A stretch of 64,000 nucleotides of DNA from Uranotaenia lowii (GCF_029784155.1 NW_026598467.1:1-64000); one strand, 5' to 3'; shown: positions 1 to 10,888, counted from the first letter of the stretch. Numbers and translations: made by a program. The notes: generated by a model from the sequence alone, not told the origin.

Positions 1-704
1 GTCAAGTTCCAAAATTTTACCTAATATTTGGTACAGCTACTTTTGGAGAAACAAGCATCTGGGCGGGACCACAAACAAGTTTGTTCGTTTGATTCGAATA
101 TAAACATACAACCACTAACTTTCTGGATAAAATTCGCTTAATTCTACTACATTCAAACGCTATTCCAATCAACATTTGTTCAACCTCATCTCCTTCACGA
201 GCAAACCCAATTAAAATTACACTATGATCGATCCTAACACAAATACAAATAACACACATCCATATCCCGACTCCGATCCGGGTTTTTAAAATCTTATAAC
301 ATAAATGCACGTCGAGCTTTGGTTCGCAGAACAAAAGCACTGAGTTGGCTTCTCTTAAGAAAGAAAGACAGAAAAAACAGCTTTTCTTCTAACAAAATTA
401 AACCCTATCCCTAACTAACTACCTACAAAGTAGAACTACTACTGTTTGTTTGTTTGTTTGCTATCTATGAACCATTTTATATTTCTGCGGCTAAGCAGAT
501 TTGAACGGATGTTTTTGTGTGTTTGTTACCTTTGTTTTCAAATTGTAATTTTTCTGCAAATAACCTAAAGCTTATCGACGCTCCGAGCGTCGAAGTTTTG
601 TTCCGGAACAGCTTAAACACACAGAGAAGATGACTAAAAGACCTGTACGCAAGTTGTCATGTTTGATTTTTCCCCCCAAAACGCCACAGCTTCAAATTAT
701 TCAT
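1..704 (-). other. 3' UTR and downstream flank of kibra
   Basis: This lies directly 3' of the kibra stop on the minus strand. No AATAAA appears on the minus strand here; the closest variant is AATATA near 480. The transcript may therefore run past the left edge. A run of CAAA repeats (minus strand) sits at about 441-462, and a short perfect hairpin (CGACGCT, 3-base loop, AGCGTCG) lies at 576-592. Small ORFs here look like chance. Confidence 0.55.
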
Positions 705-960
705 TCACACTTCCACCCCGTAGTTCCGATCGACATCAGTGTAGGAGAACTCTGGCCGGTCGCCGGCCTTCGAGGTCGACGGTTCCGATGGGTCGAAAGG
801 CTTCGACGGTCCCGGCATCGGTTCCGGGTCACATTTGATCGGTGAATTGCACACGCTGGCAACGATCAGCTCCTGCTCGCTGCAATCGTCCTGGTGCAGA
901 ATGTCGGCCGGCAGTTCAGGAACGGACACCCCGCGGCGGGTGAAGAATGCCATCTTCTCC
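705..960 (-). CDS. kibra: kibra last coding exon and stop codon
   Basis: The acceptor is GCTTTCAG at 961 and the stop TGA is at 707-705. It reads [20 protein letters not shown] and continues through an acidic and Pro/Ser-rich tail to [14 protein letters not shown]. The final GVEV fits a C-terminal PDZ-binding motif; the vertebrate relatives also end in a short acidic-hydrophobic motif. Confidence 0.93.
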
Positions 961-3900
961 CTGAAAGCAGGAAAAAGGAATGTTAAAGAATTATTCGTCG
1001 CATTAAACATTAACCGTTTTTGTGGGAGTTATTCTTAGTTTGTAGTAGTTCCTACCCCTTGTATAAATTTCAAACATATTTGAGTTTTTAGAGTTAATAG
1101 TGTATTAGAACTGTCAAACGCGATCAAAATAGAACCACATTGATTGTTAATTTTTCACCAACAAAATCCTCAATACAAACAAGAGCAGCACAAGGAGTGC
1201 AGAACAAGGATGCGTACTCCAAAGGAAGAACAGCAACAAAATCAACTCCCGAAGCAGCAGCAACGCCGGATTCGAACGCAGGCTTCTCGTCCCAGCCGCA
1301 ACACCGTCACGCAGTCTACCCAGGAGGTGCCAAACAACGAACCAGTCATTTTTATCGAACCGCTAAACCCAGGAGCATAATCCCCTAAAGATGTTTTATC
1401 AATTGGGAAATTCCACAATTTTTTCCTTCTTTTGAAGCTCTTCCACTAGAGTATCTTAACCTAAAAATTTTCAAGCAACGACAATATCCAAGAGCATTTG
1501 TTTTTGTGATGAATGTCTCGCTCGATTTCTACGAGTGTCTGGAAAAGAAAATGTACCCTGTTTTGAGCTCGAAACGCATCATGAGAAAAGGAGAAAGGGG
1601 AAAGCTCTACTCGATAAACAACATAAAAGTAGAGATTCAAGGCAGACAGATCCCAAGATATACGATTGTTTTTTAGGAAGGAGCGGTATATTTTTCCAGT
1701 AAGGTTATGTCGGCAAAGCTGGCATTTCGGCCGCTCCAGCAAAACCTGCAAAAGACGACAACGCTGCAAAAATTGTGGGAAGGAGCACGACAGCATGAAC
1801 CAAGACTGCGATAAGGATGCCCCAATTGCGGCAGTGAACACGACGCAACTAACAGGGGTTGCCAAGAACGTCATCGTGGTTCACAAATAAACAGGGTAAT
1901 GCAGATAAAAAAAACACCAGTTTGAGGTGTTCGAAAGAAATTTCCCGTCCTGACGAACCGCTTCAGCGATTTTGTCGACGAGAGTAAATTTTCACAATCC
2001 CAGAACAAAACGGCACACATTATGTTTTCCAAAACATCCTTTCCATCGACTCATGCGACAATAAGACCGAACCAAAGATCGGACTAACTCACAACTCACC
2101 ACCGAAGTTCCTGTCTCCCAGGTAACTTTTAGTCAACGAACGAATAGAAGATTCAACCCTCGGGAAACCCGAATGATCGATAATCCTCTTCGAGCAACGG
2201 AAATGGAACATCTCATAGCCTTTCTTCGAAAAAGCTTCATGAGGTACTTCGCAGCGAAACCGTGGATAGCAGCAATTATAGAGCTGAGAGATAGACTAGA
2301 TAATACTTTGAAGTCCGATCATACCGAACTGGACGCAGACAGCCTACATATGGAAGTAAGCAACACTTTGAACCAAATTATCGAATCTTCAAATTTCGAA
2401 TCAGATTTTAACAGAAGAAATACTGAACAGAAAAATGAATAAAAATCTTTAACTGCTAAAAAAAACAACGTCCGTAGCTTAAATAAGAGCCACAGAGACA
2501 CGGGAAGAACTGTATGCAAGCTTGGTACAAAATAACATCAGTTGTGCCATTCTCCAGGAAATATGGCTCAAAGAACAGGAACCCTTTCAAATAAAAGGCT
2601 ACGAACTAATTTTTAAGAGACGTCCGAACGGGTATGGTGGAGTAGGTATCGTAGTGAGAGACGACCTACAATGGGAAGATGTGGCTGTACCCAACATGTC
2701 ACCTTTAGAAAGTGTCGCCGTCAGACTTCTAAGCCCTTCACGCACAGTAACAATCGTTTCAGGGTATCTGCCACCCGCCACAGACTCGGATATAGCAGCC
2801 TTCAAAGCACTATAGGACCTAATAGAATTTTTGGAAGAAATAAGAGGTGAAGTCACCCTTGGAGCTGATCTGAATGCCCACCATACTTCATGGAGCCCAG
2901 AGACCGCAATATGCAAACGTAGGAGATTATTGCAAGATCTCGACCTAACCCTCAGTTCTACAGGATTAGCCAGCAAAACGGTGTGGTCGGTACAAGAAGA
3001 AGAATTCGGAAGCGCTAACTTCTCCATACTAGTCGAGATCCAAGGAATTTGCCAAAAAGTAGAAACAACTTTGAAACGGGTTAATAAGGAACAGGTTATA
3101 GAGAAATTAAATCAAATTCCCCCACAGTTCATTTACTCCCCACAAGAAATGATAGATATAATTGAAGAAGTTATCGAAAGTTCCTCTTTCATCATACAGG
3201 AAAAAATGAAATTTTCTTAAAAAATGGTGTCCTGAGGAAAATAAATTATTACACGAAAAAAACGCTCCGCTTTTAGAAGATACAACAGACAAAGAACGCT
3301 ATCAAACTTCCTATCGTTTCAAAAATCCCGAGCAGCTTTCAAGAAACTTGTAAGAAACAACCCCATCGTCGCTATCAAGGAACTCGAAAAATTTCTTCTG
3401 ATTCCCCACGAAACAAAATTCAAATTGATGAACCACTATTTCAAAAGTTCTAATGAATCCTGTGAAAACTGGCATCAGACTACCAGAGGAAATCTCCGAT
3501 TGCTCGACTGCCCTGACACGAGAATCTACCGAGCATCTTTGCTGCTTACCGCGTGAACGCCGACTGGCTCGAGCTCCTCCAACGGTTTTTACTGACGTGA
3601 CAGGTGGTCCGAGAGCCCGTGTGAGTCGGATGCCCAGTGGGAGAAATATTCGATATATTTTGACACGTAACGAGGGGTGTTCGAATGTTCGTCGATTTAT
3701 ACACTGAGATTAATTCATTCATAAAAATTAACTCCTCACAAATCCGTCCCTTCACCTTGTTGCGATACCATCCAAAGTCTCTCAGAATATGAGCTCCCCC
3801 TAAAACCAGATGAATTACTTGAAGTTTTGAGTAATTGGAAGAACTCCAGGGGAAAACAGATCCAACGGATTTCTAATATAACTGAATTCGGTATTGAAGC

Positions 3901-6900
3901 TAAAAAAATTTTAAATGCTCAACGCAGTTTATGTATCAGGAAAAATTCCTTGCTCCTATCAACGAACGTTAGTTAAGCCAATTCCTTAACAAGGATCTGA
4001 TCTCAAATGACCAAACTCATAAATATCGAACTTAAGCTTTTAGAAAATGTGGTTAAAAGAGTTCCAAGTTTTAGAGGATAAATGTTCAGATAAAAAAATT
4101 TTTAATTTAATTAAAGCTTAAGAGATTTTTCCTCAAAAGAAAATGACGAAAAGCAGATTGCTGCACGGTTGGTTGAACGAACATACGACTAAATGTAAGG
4201 GCAAAAAGGGAATCTTAGGAAACAGTCTTGCCCCCAAGGATTTCAGGAAATGGAGACAGAGAAATATCACTTACGTAGAATATCAAGGAACACATGCAAC
4301 AAGTCTCCAAGCGTAGAGGCAAGTATTGAAGGAAACAACCTGGAGGAAGTCCACTTCAATTAACCTCAACAATAAGCATGCTTCGAGGAATAGAACTTAG
4401 TGCAGCTTAATGGTTACGAAGAATTTTTTAAACTCCACCGAATACTTCGAAATAACCGTCAAAGTGCGTGATAGATTCCTACTATAAGTATGCCCTTCCA
4501 AATCAGAGCGTCTTACCAGTGAAGCAATGCCTAAGATGGATGATGAATATTCGTCCATTAAAAGAATCATTGTCCTGAGCCGAGATGAGCCTAGTATCGA
4601 AGATAAGATATCTGTCGTCTGCGCTAATATGCTCTAGAATGCACGAAGCACATGAACATTGCTTAAGAGTTCGGCATTGCCACAGCTGTCAAGTGGAGAG
4701 CACAATGAATGCACATAAATCTTAGAGCCCAAGGAATATTTAAATAAGGTAGTGTCGAGAGCCATATTGGATTTTTTTTGTGACGTCACAAAAACGAATG
4801 TATTGAAAATTTATATGCGAATGGCAGAAATTTCAAAGAAAAACATGTTGTAGAACGAAAATGAATTCCAATTTTATTTTGATTGTGTTGTAAATCCTCT
4901 ATTCAATATGTTATTAAACTTTCTGGTCCTTTGAAGATTGCATTATGTTTTTTTCTCATTTTAAAAATGAACGCAATGTCATCTTGAAGCTAAAACATTC
5001 AAAAACGAAGATAAAATCTACTTTAAAAAGGTCTAGCTGGCAGTTATTGAGTGTTCAACTGATTGTCATGATTTTTATCCAATCGGTTTACCATATTCAA
5101 TTCTTATGTAGAACAATTAACATCAATTGATTATTGATAACTCGATTTACTTAAATGCGAATTGTGGTTTTATATATAAGTTTGTTTTTTGATAACTTTT
5201 TTGTAATAAGGATCTTAAACTGCACTGACTTGATCATTTTCATGGAAGACTTTGAACTAATTTTAAAGTTTTGCAAATTTGAGTAGGGAAAATCTACCAT
5301 TTTTTCGAACTTCGATGGTCTATTTCATACAGAAATTACTCGAAAATCCAACTTTTTTCGTACCAATTTTGAAGAGCAAGAATCCTTCTAGAATAACAGG
5401 TATTAAAAGTGGAACATTTCAAGCAAATTCTTCAAATTATCAACGAAAAAGGCAAATTTCCTAGTGAATTAACAGGTTTTTCGTGATTGTGACGTCGCAG
5501 TGTGTACTAATACTAAAGCAGGGCTGCTTTGTTTGTTTTGTTGTTTTATTTGGGATTTTAAGCCTAAGCAAGCAGGGCTGCCTCGACATTACCTTCTTTA
5601 AATATTCCTTGCTTAGAGCCCACAATTTGAGAAATTGTTGAGATTTGTTTCATCGTAGGAATCGATGGGAAAGTTGACAACATACACAGAATTGATAAAC
5701 AATTAGTAAAGTAACCATGGAGATGGTTTGCGTATAAAATACAGTTAGGTGAAGTGAAACAAAGTATTCCAAGTTCTACCAACGGGTAGTAGAGATCTCT
5801 CCTTTCCACTGCTCAAGTGCTGCACAACAGGTTATGCCACAACAGTGGCAAGAAGTGCTAGCGCCGAAGGAAGGACAACGAGACAGGAACCATTGGAATG
5901 TCATCGAGGCAAAAACCGGAACCACTAGAAGGTCGTGGGAGCAGAGCCATTGGGAGTTCGTTGTGCCGGGGCCATTTGAAAGTCGGCGAGCCGGGAATCG
6001 TGGAAGGTTGTCGGACCAGGAGCCAACTGGAAGGTAGTCGGACCGAAGCCAGATGAAGGTCAACAAGCCAGGAAACACGGAAGGTCGTCGGACAGGTGCC
6101 ATGGAAGGTCTTTTGGTCGGATCCTCAGAAGGTCGGCAAGTCGAGAGCCAGCGGAAGGTCGTCGTGTCATTGGTGAGGCGCCGGCCAAAATAGGAGCGTC
6201 GAGGTGAAACCAACAAAGTCGTCGGACCGGATCTGGGAGGTCGTCGACCGCTGTCATGGAAGGTCGTCAAGCCAGAAATCAGGTGGTGGTCGTCGGGCCG
6301 GGAGCCACTGGAGGACTTACGAGCGGGGTACCACGGAAGGTCGTCAAGTCGGTGCCATGGAAATTCGTCGGACCGAAAAGCCAAGTGGAGGTCGTTGGGC
6401 TGGAACCACTGAGAGGCATCAGACCTCAGGAAAGACGTCGAGGCGTAAGGGATGCTTCGAGCCGAAACCAGAACCATGGGAGGTCGTCGGGCCAGAGCCG
6501 TTGGGAGGTCGTCGGACCGGAAGCCACTGGAGATCGTCGTGCCAGATCCCGGTAGAGGTCGTCGAACTGGTGCCATGGACGGTCATCGAATTGTAACAGG
6601 GGTGAGAGTATGTTTCGGTGCGTGCGTTGAAGAGGAGAAGCCCCATCTTCAGGAGGAGAAGCCCCATCTTCAGGAGAAGCCGCCGAAGGCAATAAGGAGA
6701 CTGCGAATGTGTATGTTGAGTAGAAGTGTTTAGATTTGTTTCAAATCTCAAAGTAATAAACTCGGTAACCAAAAGTAGTTTCTGATATCTGCCCGTATAA
6801 AAATCTACTCGCAAAACATTGCTTTGGATTAATGAGCTACAACTCAGCGCAAACTTGCATGAATTTCGTTGCAAACACGACCGGAGTAGAAAAAAAGATC

Positions 6901-9900
6901 AGTGGCTTTTCTAGCAGTTATCGGAATAAAGTCGGACAATCCGAGCATACTGTTATGGGGCAAATTATACAACGACAAGAGAACCAATTTTACCATTTTT
7001 ATACCTAGATATTTGATACCTTGTTTTGATATCGGATAAAATTCAAATTATTCTATGAGTAAGCCTGCTGTTGGTACCACATTATGGTGTCAGATTGCTA
7101 TCAAGACAAAATCAGTGTTACTTAAAATACCAAATTATGCCATCAGTTTGCTGTTGAATTTCGCGTTAAAGCTTGCGCGATTGCGACGCGGGGCGCAAAA
7201 ACAGCTTTCTTTGAACGGATTCTCTTATGCAAGATTCGGGATTTCATTGATTTTTTTCTATATTTTCCCTATTTTCTCCTGGATTCCGTTGAGGATAACT
7301 TTGCAGTGTATTTTAAGCGTTGTATAGACTGTCTGGAAATGTACAGTCCAATATTCAAGCTGATCGTTTCGTGGTAATCTTAGACTTATTCTGGTCAGTC
7401 ATTAAAAACCCTTTTTTACGCCAGAAGTAGCAATATGACTTTGAAGTACATTGATTTCGAAGTTCCAATTGATTTTTCAAAGAAAGAAAACCAAACCACT
7501 CACTTGAACGATATCAGATCCAGCTTGCCCTTGCCGGCTTTGGTTTTGCGCAGTTTGTAGATCTCCTTCGACGTTTTGTGCAACAGCTTGGCCATGTGCT
7601 TCTCCTCGGTGGTCATCGCCGAGCCAGCGTTCTTGATCAGCTTCAGGAAATCTTCATTCTCCAGGGCCCACGTCGCCACCTTCACATCGTTGTTGTCCCG
7701 GGCATGTTCCAGCCGCTTCTTAAGATCCCGCAACCGCTGGATCTCGTCCGTCAACGTTTCCAGCTTCGACTGCTGCGCCTTAAGGTCCAGCTCCAGATCC
7801 AAACTGGTGCGCGGCACCGCCGGATGCATTTCTAAAATAAAGGTTTATCTTTAAATTTTAAATCTTAAAAGAAAATACAAATGGAAACTCACTGTGATAA
7901 ACCTTCGGCGTTCGGCTGTGGTATCGCAACGATCTTCGCTCCACGGCACCCCGTTTGAACGGATGCGGCGTCACCGGGTTGTTGAAGTGCATCGCCGAAT
8001 CCGAATCACTGCGATTCAATCGACAGATGTAACGGGACTTGCTGGCGACGGCACTGTTGAAAAAAAGAAGGAAAACACGAATTATATTTAAGTTCTAATA
8101 ATCAACGAACCGAAAACCTACCTTGGCGAAAATGTTTGCGACCGCTTCACCAACCGATCGTCGGTGACGGAGTTCTCCTCGATCGTTCCGTTACTTCCAA
8201 GCCGTACCGGCTCATTGAGCCTTCTTCGACCCTTCTCCGGCAGGAAGGCACACTCGGTATTGGTTTCCTTGTCTACCCGTTCCACCGGCAGGGCCAAAGC
8301 TCCTTCGTCCACTTCGGAAGCGATCGTACCCTTGACGCTGTTCATGTACTCCTCCAACATCAACTGTTGTGCAGCTGCAAAAAAGAAAATCATTCGATTA
8401 AAACTTTTGTTTTTTCGCTTATTAACCAAAAACTCACCTTGATTGTTGGCTTCCTCGTCGTTTTCCTCTTCGGCCTCCTCCTCATCGTCATCGTCATCTT
8501 CGTCCTCGTCGTCGTCGCCGTCCTCGGTCGAAAGCTCGTCGTAAACCATTTCCAGAACTGCCTGCAGTTCCTCCTGGCCTTGGTTACGCGTCAGCGTAGA
8601 AGTTTGCGACGAAATGATCGTAGATTCGTCGGACGATTCCTCCCTAATGCCCATTCCGCCCGAGTAACCCGCCTCCAGCGAATCCAACTCGTTCATCGAC
8701 TTGCGGCTAATGATGTTGTACCACTTGCTGGTCGGATCCGTCGGGTTGAACTCGGCCAAGCTGATCTGTGCACTGCCGACCCAATCTTCCCGCTGACCGA
8801 CGGTGATCATAACCTTGACATGCAGCGATTTGGTGTAGACCTTGTCCAGAGGCATCTGCGCAACCAGCATGGTTTTGAAGACCGGCTTGACGAAGTCTAC
8901 CACGGCATTGGTTCGAATGAAGGGACTAGAACTTCCCGGGAGAAGTATCGCTCGAACAAATAGCTGACATCCATCGGGCAAGCACAAGGCATTGAGATTT
9001 CGACCTTTCTCGATCGTTATGCAGAGTGTGCTATCGGCGGCCGTGTACCGGATAGTGATCTGTATTTGGGCACATTCTTTGTTGGTTTGTAGCGCCCGGG
9101 ACGCTTCGAATACGCCCGAGTCTCCGGCTACGGATTCGTCGCTAACCGTCGTCGAAACCGAACGAGTATTGGAGGTGGAAGACGATCGACTGAGTATGAC
9201 AGCAGGCGGGATATCCAGGTACGATGGTTTTTCATAAATAGGCGAAAGAGGCGCCGCTCCCAGTTGCCGAATCTTGAGATCTTGCAACTGCTCTTCTAGC
9301 TTGTTTTTGTCCAAATTGTAGTCGGAACTGTAGCTTGGACCAGGTATGTTGTACGGAGCAGAACTTTTATATGGCGCTTCTCCGGCGCTCCATTCGAGTT
9401 TCATCGGAGAGGCCGGAGGAGTTTCTAGCGATAGGCTGCTACGCGGGGATAAGGACACTTCCGAGCTAGGATGGAATAGCCTTTGAACCCGACGATTAAT
9501 GTCAACCATATCGATTTGTGGCTCCGTAGACAAGGGATCTCCATAGATATCTGTAAAACTGAGCCCGCTCAGCGATCCCTTGCTACTTGCCGTCGAAAGC
9601 GAACCGAAACTGGAGCTACTGCTGATCGACAAGGTACTAGCGGATAGTGACTTGAGTTGGTTTTCAAGGTGCGTAAACTCCTTGAGCGCTTCCAGCAACT
9701 TCTGCAGCAGCGCTTGTTTCTCTTCGTGAAGCTTCAACCGAGTGGCTATGCACTGGTTCGACTCTTCATACGCCATATTCAGGTCCGCCTCCAGCTGTTT
9801 GCAAACACTATGTATTCGTTTCATCTCACTCTGTGACCGAGATTTGGGCGTGATGCTTCGATACTCCAGCAGCAATTGTTTCTTCTCCTGGAACAGTAGC

Positions 9901-10888
9901 AATCGATCCTGATCGGATTCCACCTCGCCCGGCCTGATCTTCTCTTCTAAAGCTGCCAGCTTCTCCTGGATCTCTTTAACCTGCTTGCGCCATTCGTCGT
10001 ACCGTTGACGCATTTTGGCCATTTCTCGGGCACCCATGGGGAAGTTCTCGGACGATAAGTCCGTCTGTGAGGCTGCGCAGACCCGATCCTGGGCCAAATT
10101 GAACGTCGACGCGTCCGGACTTTCCTGCCGAAGCTGCAACCTCGTCAGATCATCCTTAACCTGCGACAGGCTCTTCATCAGCTCCTTCTTCTCCTTCTCG
10201 CCGGTGATCAGCGATTTTTGAATCTTCTTCACCTCCTCCAGTATGGCTTGGGCTTCGGTTAGATTGTAACAGCCATTAATGTGAGAATTGAGCTTCTGTT
10301 CAACGCTGCAAATGAAATAAAACCTCTGTTGGATCAATCCTTCCTAAGGTTTTTAAACAGTAACTTACCTCGACAGAGTATCCACACCCTTTTGAGTATT
10401 ATGCATTTCCTTCTGTATCCGGGACAGTTCCTTCTTGAGCCGGAACACACGTTCCTTGGCCAGCGCCAGGTCCGCCCTCAACAGTTCCGGATCAAACTTT
10501 GTACTACACGAACTTGTTGAAGAACATACTGTAACGAATTCAATCCATGAAAATCAATGATCAACTTAGAACCGAGCCCAACTTACAACTAGTTCGGCTG
10601 GCGGCCAGCGCATTCAGGTGGTTGTACTCCTCCTGGGCCAGGTGCAACCGTTGCGTCTTCACGTTGAAGATCTCCTTCTTTGCTTCCAGTGTGTCCTGTG
10701 CGGAGCAGAGATACTCCCGCAGCATGTTCTCCTGCTCCCGCTTCCACTCCAGCCGCGGGTCCTCCAGCTGGGTCGACTGCCCGATGTGGTTGATGTAGTA
10801 GGTGCCGATCTGGGAGTCATAGCTCTCCTCCCACCCGAACGGGAGCTCATTGCCGATGCAGTCTGCGAACGATTCCGGTTTGGTGAGC
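705..10888 (-). CDS. kibra: Kibra, WW/C2 scaffold of the Hippo pathway (seven 3' coding exons; 5' end outside window)
   Basis: The spliced minus-strand product is a WWC-family protein. In flies Kibra acts at the apical cortex with Merlin and Expanded to activate Hippo/Warts, and it also binds aPKC. CDS: join of 10888-10587, 10528-10369, 10305-8438, 8374-8122, 8053-7893, 7831-7504, 960-705, all with GT-AG borders. It totals 3,328 nt: one base finishing an upstream codon, then 1,108 codons and TGA. Counting from the first full codon: WW2 at residues 14-46 ([22 protein letters not shown]; Leu replaces the second Trp, as is known for WW2 of this family), coiled-coil stretches about 60-100, 173-303 and 311-375, a Ser-rich segment 374-400, a C2 domain about 564-688, an acidic run 747-773, a conserved segment with [11 protein letters not shown] in exon 7893-8053, a helical segment 916-1023, and C-terminal GVEV, which looks like a PDZ ligand. 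WW1 and the start codon are missing; the fly protein is longer, so the 5' exons should lie right of 64000. No frameshift seen. Identity is very secure. Confidence 0.96.
1140..2442 (+). pseudogene. Decayed LINE ORF1 with CCHC zinc knuckles (I/Jockey group)
   Basis: The first part is Gln-rich (about 1144-1380), as is common at the start of gag-like LINE ORF1 proteins. At about 1690-1850 three knuckle-like blocks follow: [14 protein letters not shown] (second Cys changed to Ser and the His changed to Arg), [15 protein letters not shown], and [15 protein letters not shown] in the next frame. A frame change falls between the second and third blocks, and in-frame stops lie before and after. A C-terminal ORF1-like segment continues at 2173-2442. 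The intact protein would bind element RNA. It lies antisense inside the kibra intron. Confidence 0.65.
2475..3230 (+). pseudogene. Decayed LINE APE-type endonuclease
   Basis: The order of motifs is that of an AP-type LINE endonuclease: NVRSLNK near 2470, the Glu motif ILQEIWLKE (2550), [11 protein letters not shown] (2635), VSGYLPPA (2757) and [11 protein letters not shown] (2862), which carries the catalytic Asp and Asn. At least two frame shifts and a stop at 2813 break it. The downstream segment, about 2950-3220, resembles the linker to reverse transcriptase. It probably belongs to the same insertion as the zinc-knuckle ORF just upstream. Confidence 0.75.
3231..3960 (+). pseudogene. LINE linker between endonuclease and reverse transcriptase, broken
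   Basis: Read across frames, about 3270-3440 gives [20 protein letters not shown] and AAFKKLVRN, a basic segment of the kind that joins endonuclease and RT in I- and R1-like LINEs. About 3790-3870 gives [20 protein letters not shown], like the start of an RT domain. No RT catalytic motif follows, so the element is truncated or rearranged here. Confidence 0.45.
3961..4779 (+). other. Unassigned degenerate sequence
   Basis: No open frame, motif or clear repeat is recognised. Short protein-like stretches occur in several frames (for example 4141-4330) and could be further LINE remains, but none can be named. Confidence 0.3.
4780..5498. mobile_element. Possible TIR element (GTGACGTCAC ends)
   Basis: GTGACGTCACAAAAACGA at 4780 matches, in inverted orientation, TCGTGATTGTGACGTCGC at 5481-5498. 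The interior is AT-rich and noncoding. No convincing target duplication was found, so this is a weak call. Confidence 0.25.
5636..5829 (+). mobile_element. Possible copia-like LTR with adjacent primer-site-like sequence
   Basis: A 194 bp segment starts TGTTGAG and ends CACAACA, carries TATAAAA at 5733, and is followed at once by GGTTATG. Insect copia-type elements use a primer site beginning GGTTATGGGC; only the first seven bases agree here. No matching 3' LTR was found: a TGTTGAG at about 6714 followed by TTGTTTCA and GTATAAAA is only loosely similar. No gag-pol is seen. Confidence 0.3.
5905..6600. repeat. G-rich degenerate minisatellite around GGTCGTCGGACCGG
   Basis: The core GGAAGGTCGTCGG-(A/G)CCGGAGCCACTGG recurs about 25 times with a spacing near 25-35 bp and many changes. 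Both strands are unusually open: 266 codons on the minus strand (5776-6576) and about 130 on the plus strand. The minus-strand product is a degenerate RSDDLPWxPARR-type repeat. Because the core lacks stop trinucleotides on either strand, the frames are best explained by the repeat, not by a gene. Confidence 0.7.
6601..7503. other. Intron sequence, largely unassigned
   Basis: A 24 bp direct duplication (GGAGAAGCCCCATCTTCA core) sits at about 6630-6680, followed by AATAAA near 6754. A 90-codon frame at 7055-7327 has a hydrophobic end but no recognisable domain. Nothing else can be supported. Confidence 0.3.
7504..7831 (-). CDS. kibra: kibra penultimate coding exon (C-terminal helical region)
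   Basis: It reads [20 protein letters not shown] and then a charged heptad-like helix to [20 protein letters not shown] plus F and two bases of the next codon. The acceptor is ATTTTAG at 7832 and the donor GTGAGT at 7503. The [10 protein letters not shown] block is a strong family signature. The next exon lies 6.5 kb away because the intron is loaded with repeats. Confidence 0.93.
7893..8053 (-). CDS. kibra: kibra small coding exon ([11 protein letters not shown] block)
   Basis: This 161 nt exon has no in-frame ATG of its own at its start, so a simple ORF search misses it. The acceptor is TTTCAACAG at 8054 and the donor GTGAGT at 7892. It encodes [20 protein letters not shown], then [20 protein letters not shown] and [14 protein letters not shown]. 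This Ser-rich basic segment is conserved in WWC proteins and lies in the part of the protein that interacts with aPKC in other species. Confidence 0.92.
8122..8374 (-). CDS. kibra: kibra coding exon after the acidic run
   Basis: The acceptor is TTTTTTGCAG at 8376-8375 and the donor is GTAGGT at 8121. It encodes [38 protein letters not shown] and [13 protein letters not shown], with the KETNT, LPEK and VKRSQTF blocks characteristic of Kibra. It is separated from the previous exon by a 63 bp intron that is open in frame. Confidence 0.92.
8438..10305 (-). CDS. kibra: kibra large central exon (coiled coils, Ser-rich region, C2 domain, acidic run)
   Basis: This 1,868 nt exon carries most of the protein. 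The acceptor is TTTGCAG at 10306 and the first full codons read [18 protein letters not shown]. It includes the conserved [10 protein letters not shown] motif, [45 protein letters not shown] and the C2 segment ([20 protein letters not shown] to [14 protein letters not shown]). It ends with an Asp/Glu run encoded by GAT/GAA triplets. The donor is GTGAGT at 8437. Confidence 0.95.
10369..10528 (-). CDS. kibra: kibra coding exon, start of second coiled coil
   Basis: This 160 nt exon is bounded by GTTACAG upstream and GTAAGT downstream. It joins the preceding exon as codon T|TA and reads [20 protein letters not shown] then [20 protein letters not shown], matching the known Ser-rich linker and DPELLRADL block of insect Kibra. 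The intron before it is only 58 bp. Confidence 0.92.
10587..10888 (-). CDS. kibra: kibra coding exon with WW domain 2
   Basis: The exon starts after a pyrimidine-rich tract ending in AG at 10890-10889 and ends at 10587 before GTAAGT. Its first G completes a codon from an upstream exon, expected to be the Arg of the WW1 tail. It encodes [18 protein letters not shown]2, and the helical [14 protein letters not shown] segment through [17 protein letters not shown]. Open reading continues left of 10888 only through intron. Confidence 0.93.

Larger units (their letters stand above)
961..7503 (-). other. Last coding intron of kibra, 6.5 kb, repeat-filled
   Basis: It is bounded by GTGAGT at 7503 and GCTTTCAG at 961, and the flanking exons join in frame as AA|G (Lys). 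Its contents run antisense to kibra: LINE ORF1 and endonuclease relics (about 1140-3900), a degenerate stretch, a possible TIR element, an LTR-like segment and a minisatellite. The other 3' introns are 58-68 bp, so this one has been enlarged by insertion. Confidence 0.9.

Noticed and set aside
5776..6576. 266-codon minus-strand frame as a new repeat protein
   Set aside because: The frame follows from a stop-free minisatellite core; it is irregular in unit length, and no start context or splice signal supports it.
8136..8963. 275-codon plus-strand frame opposite kibra
   Set aside because: It lies antisense to the large kibra exons, crosses an intron, and has no domain; it is a shadow of the conserved coding strand.
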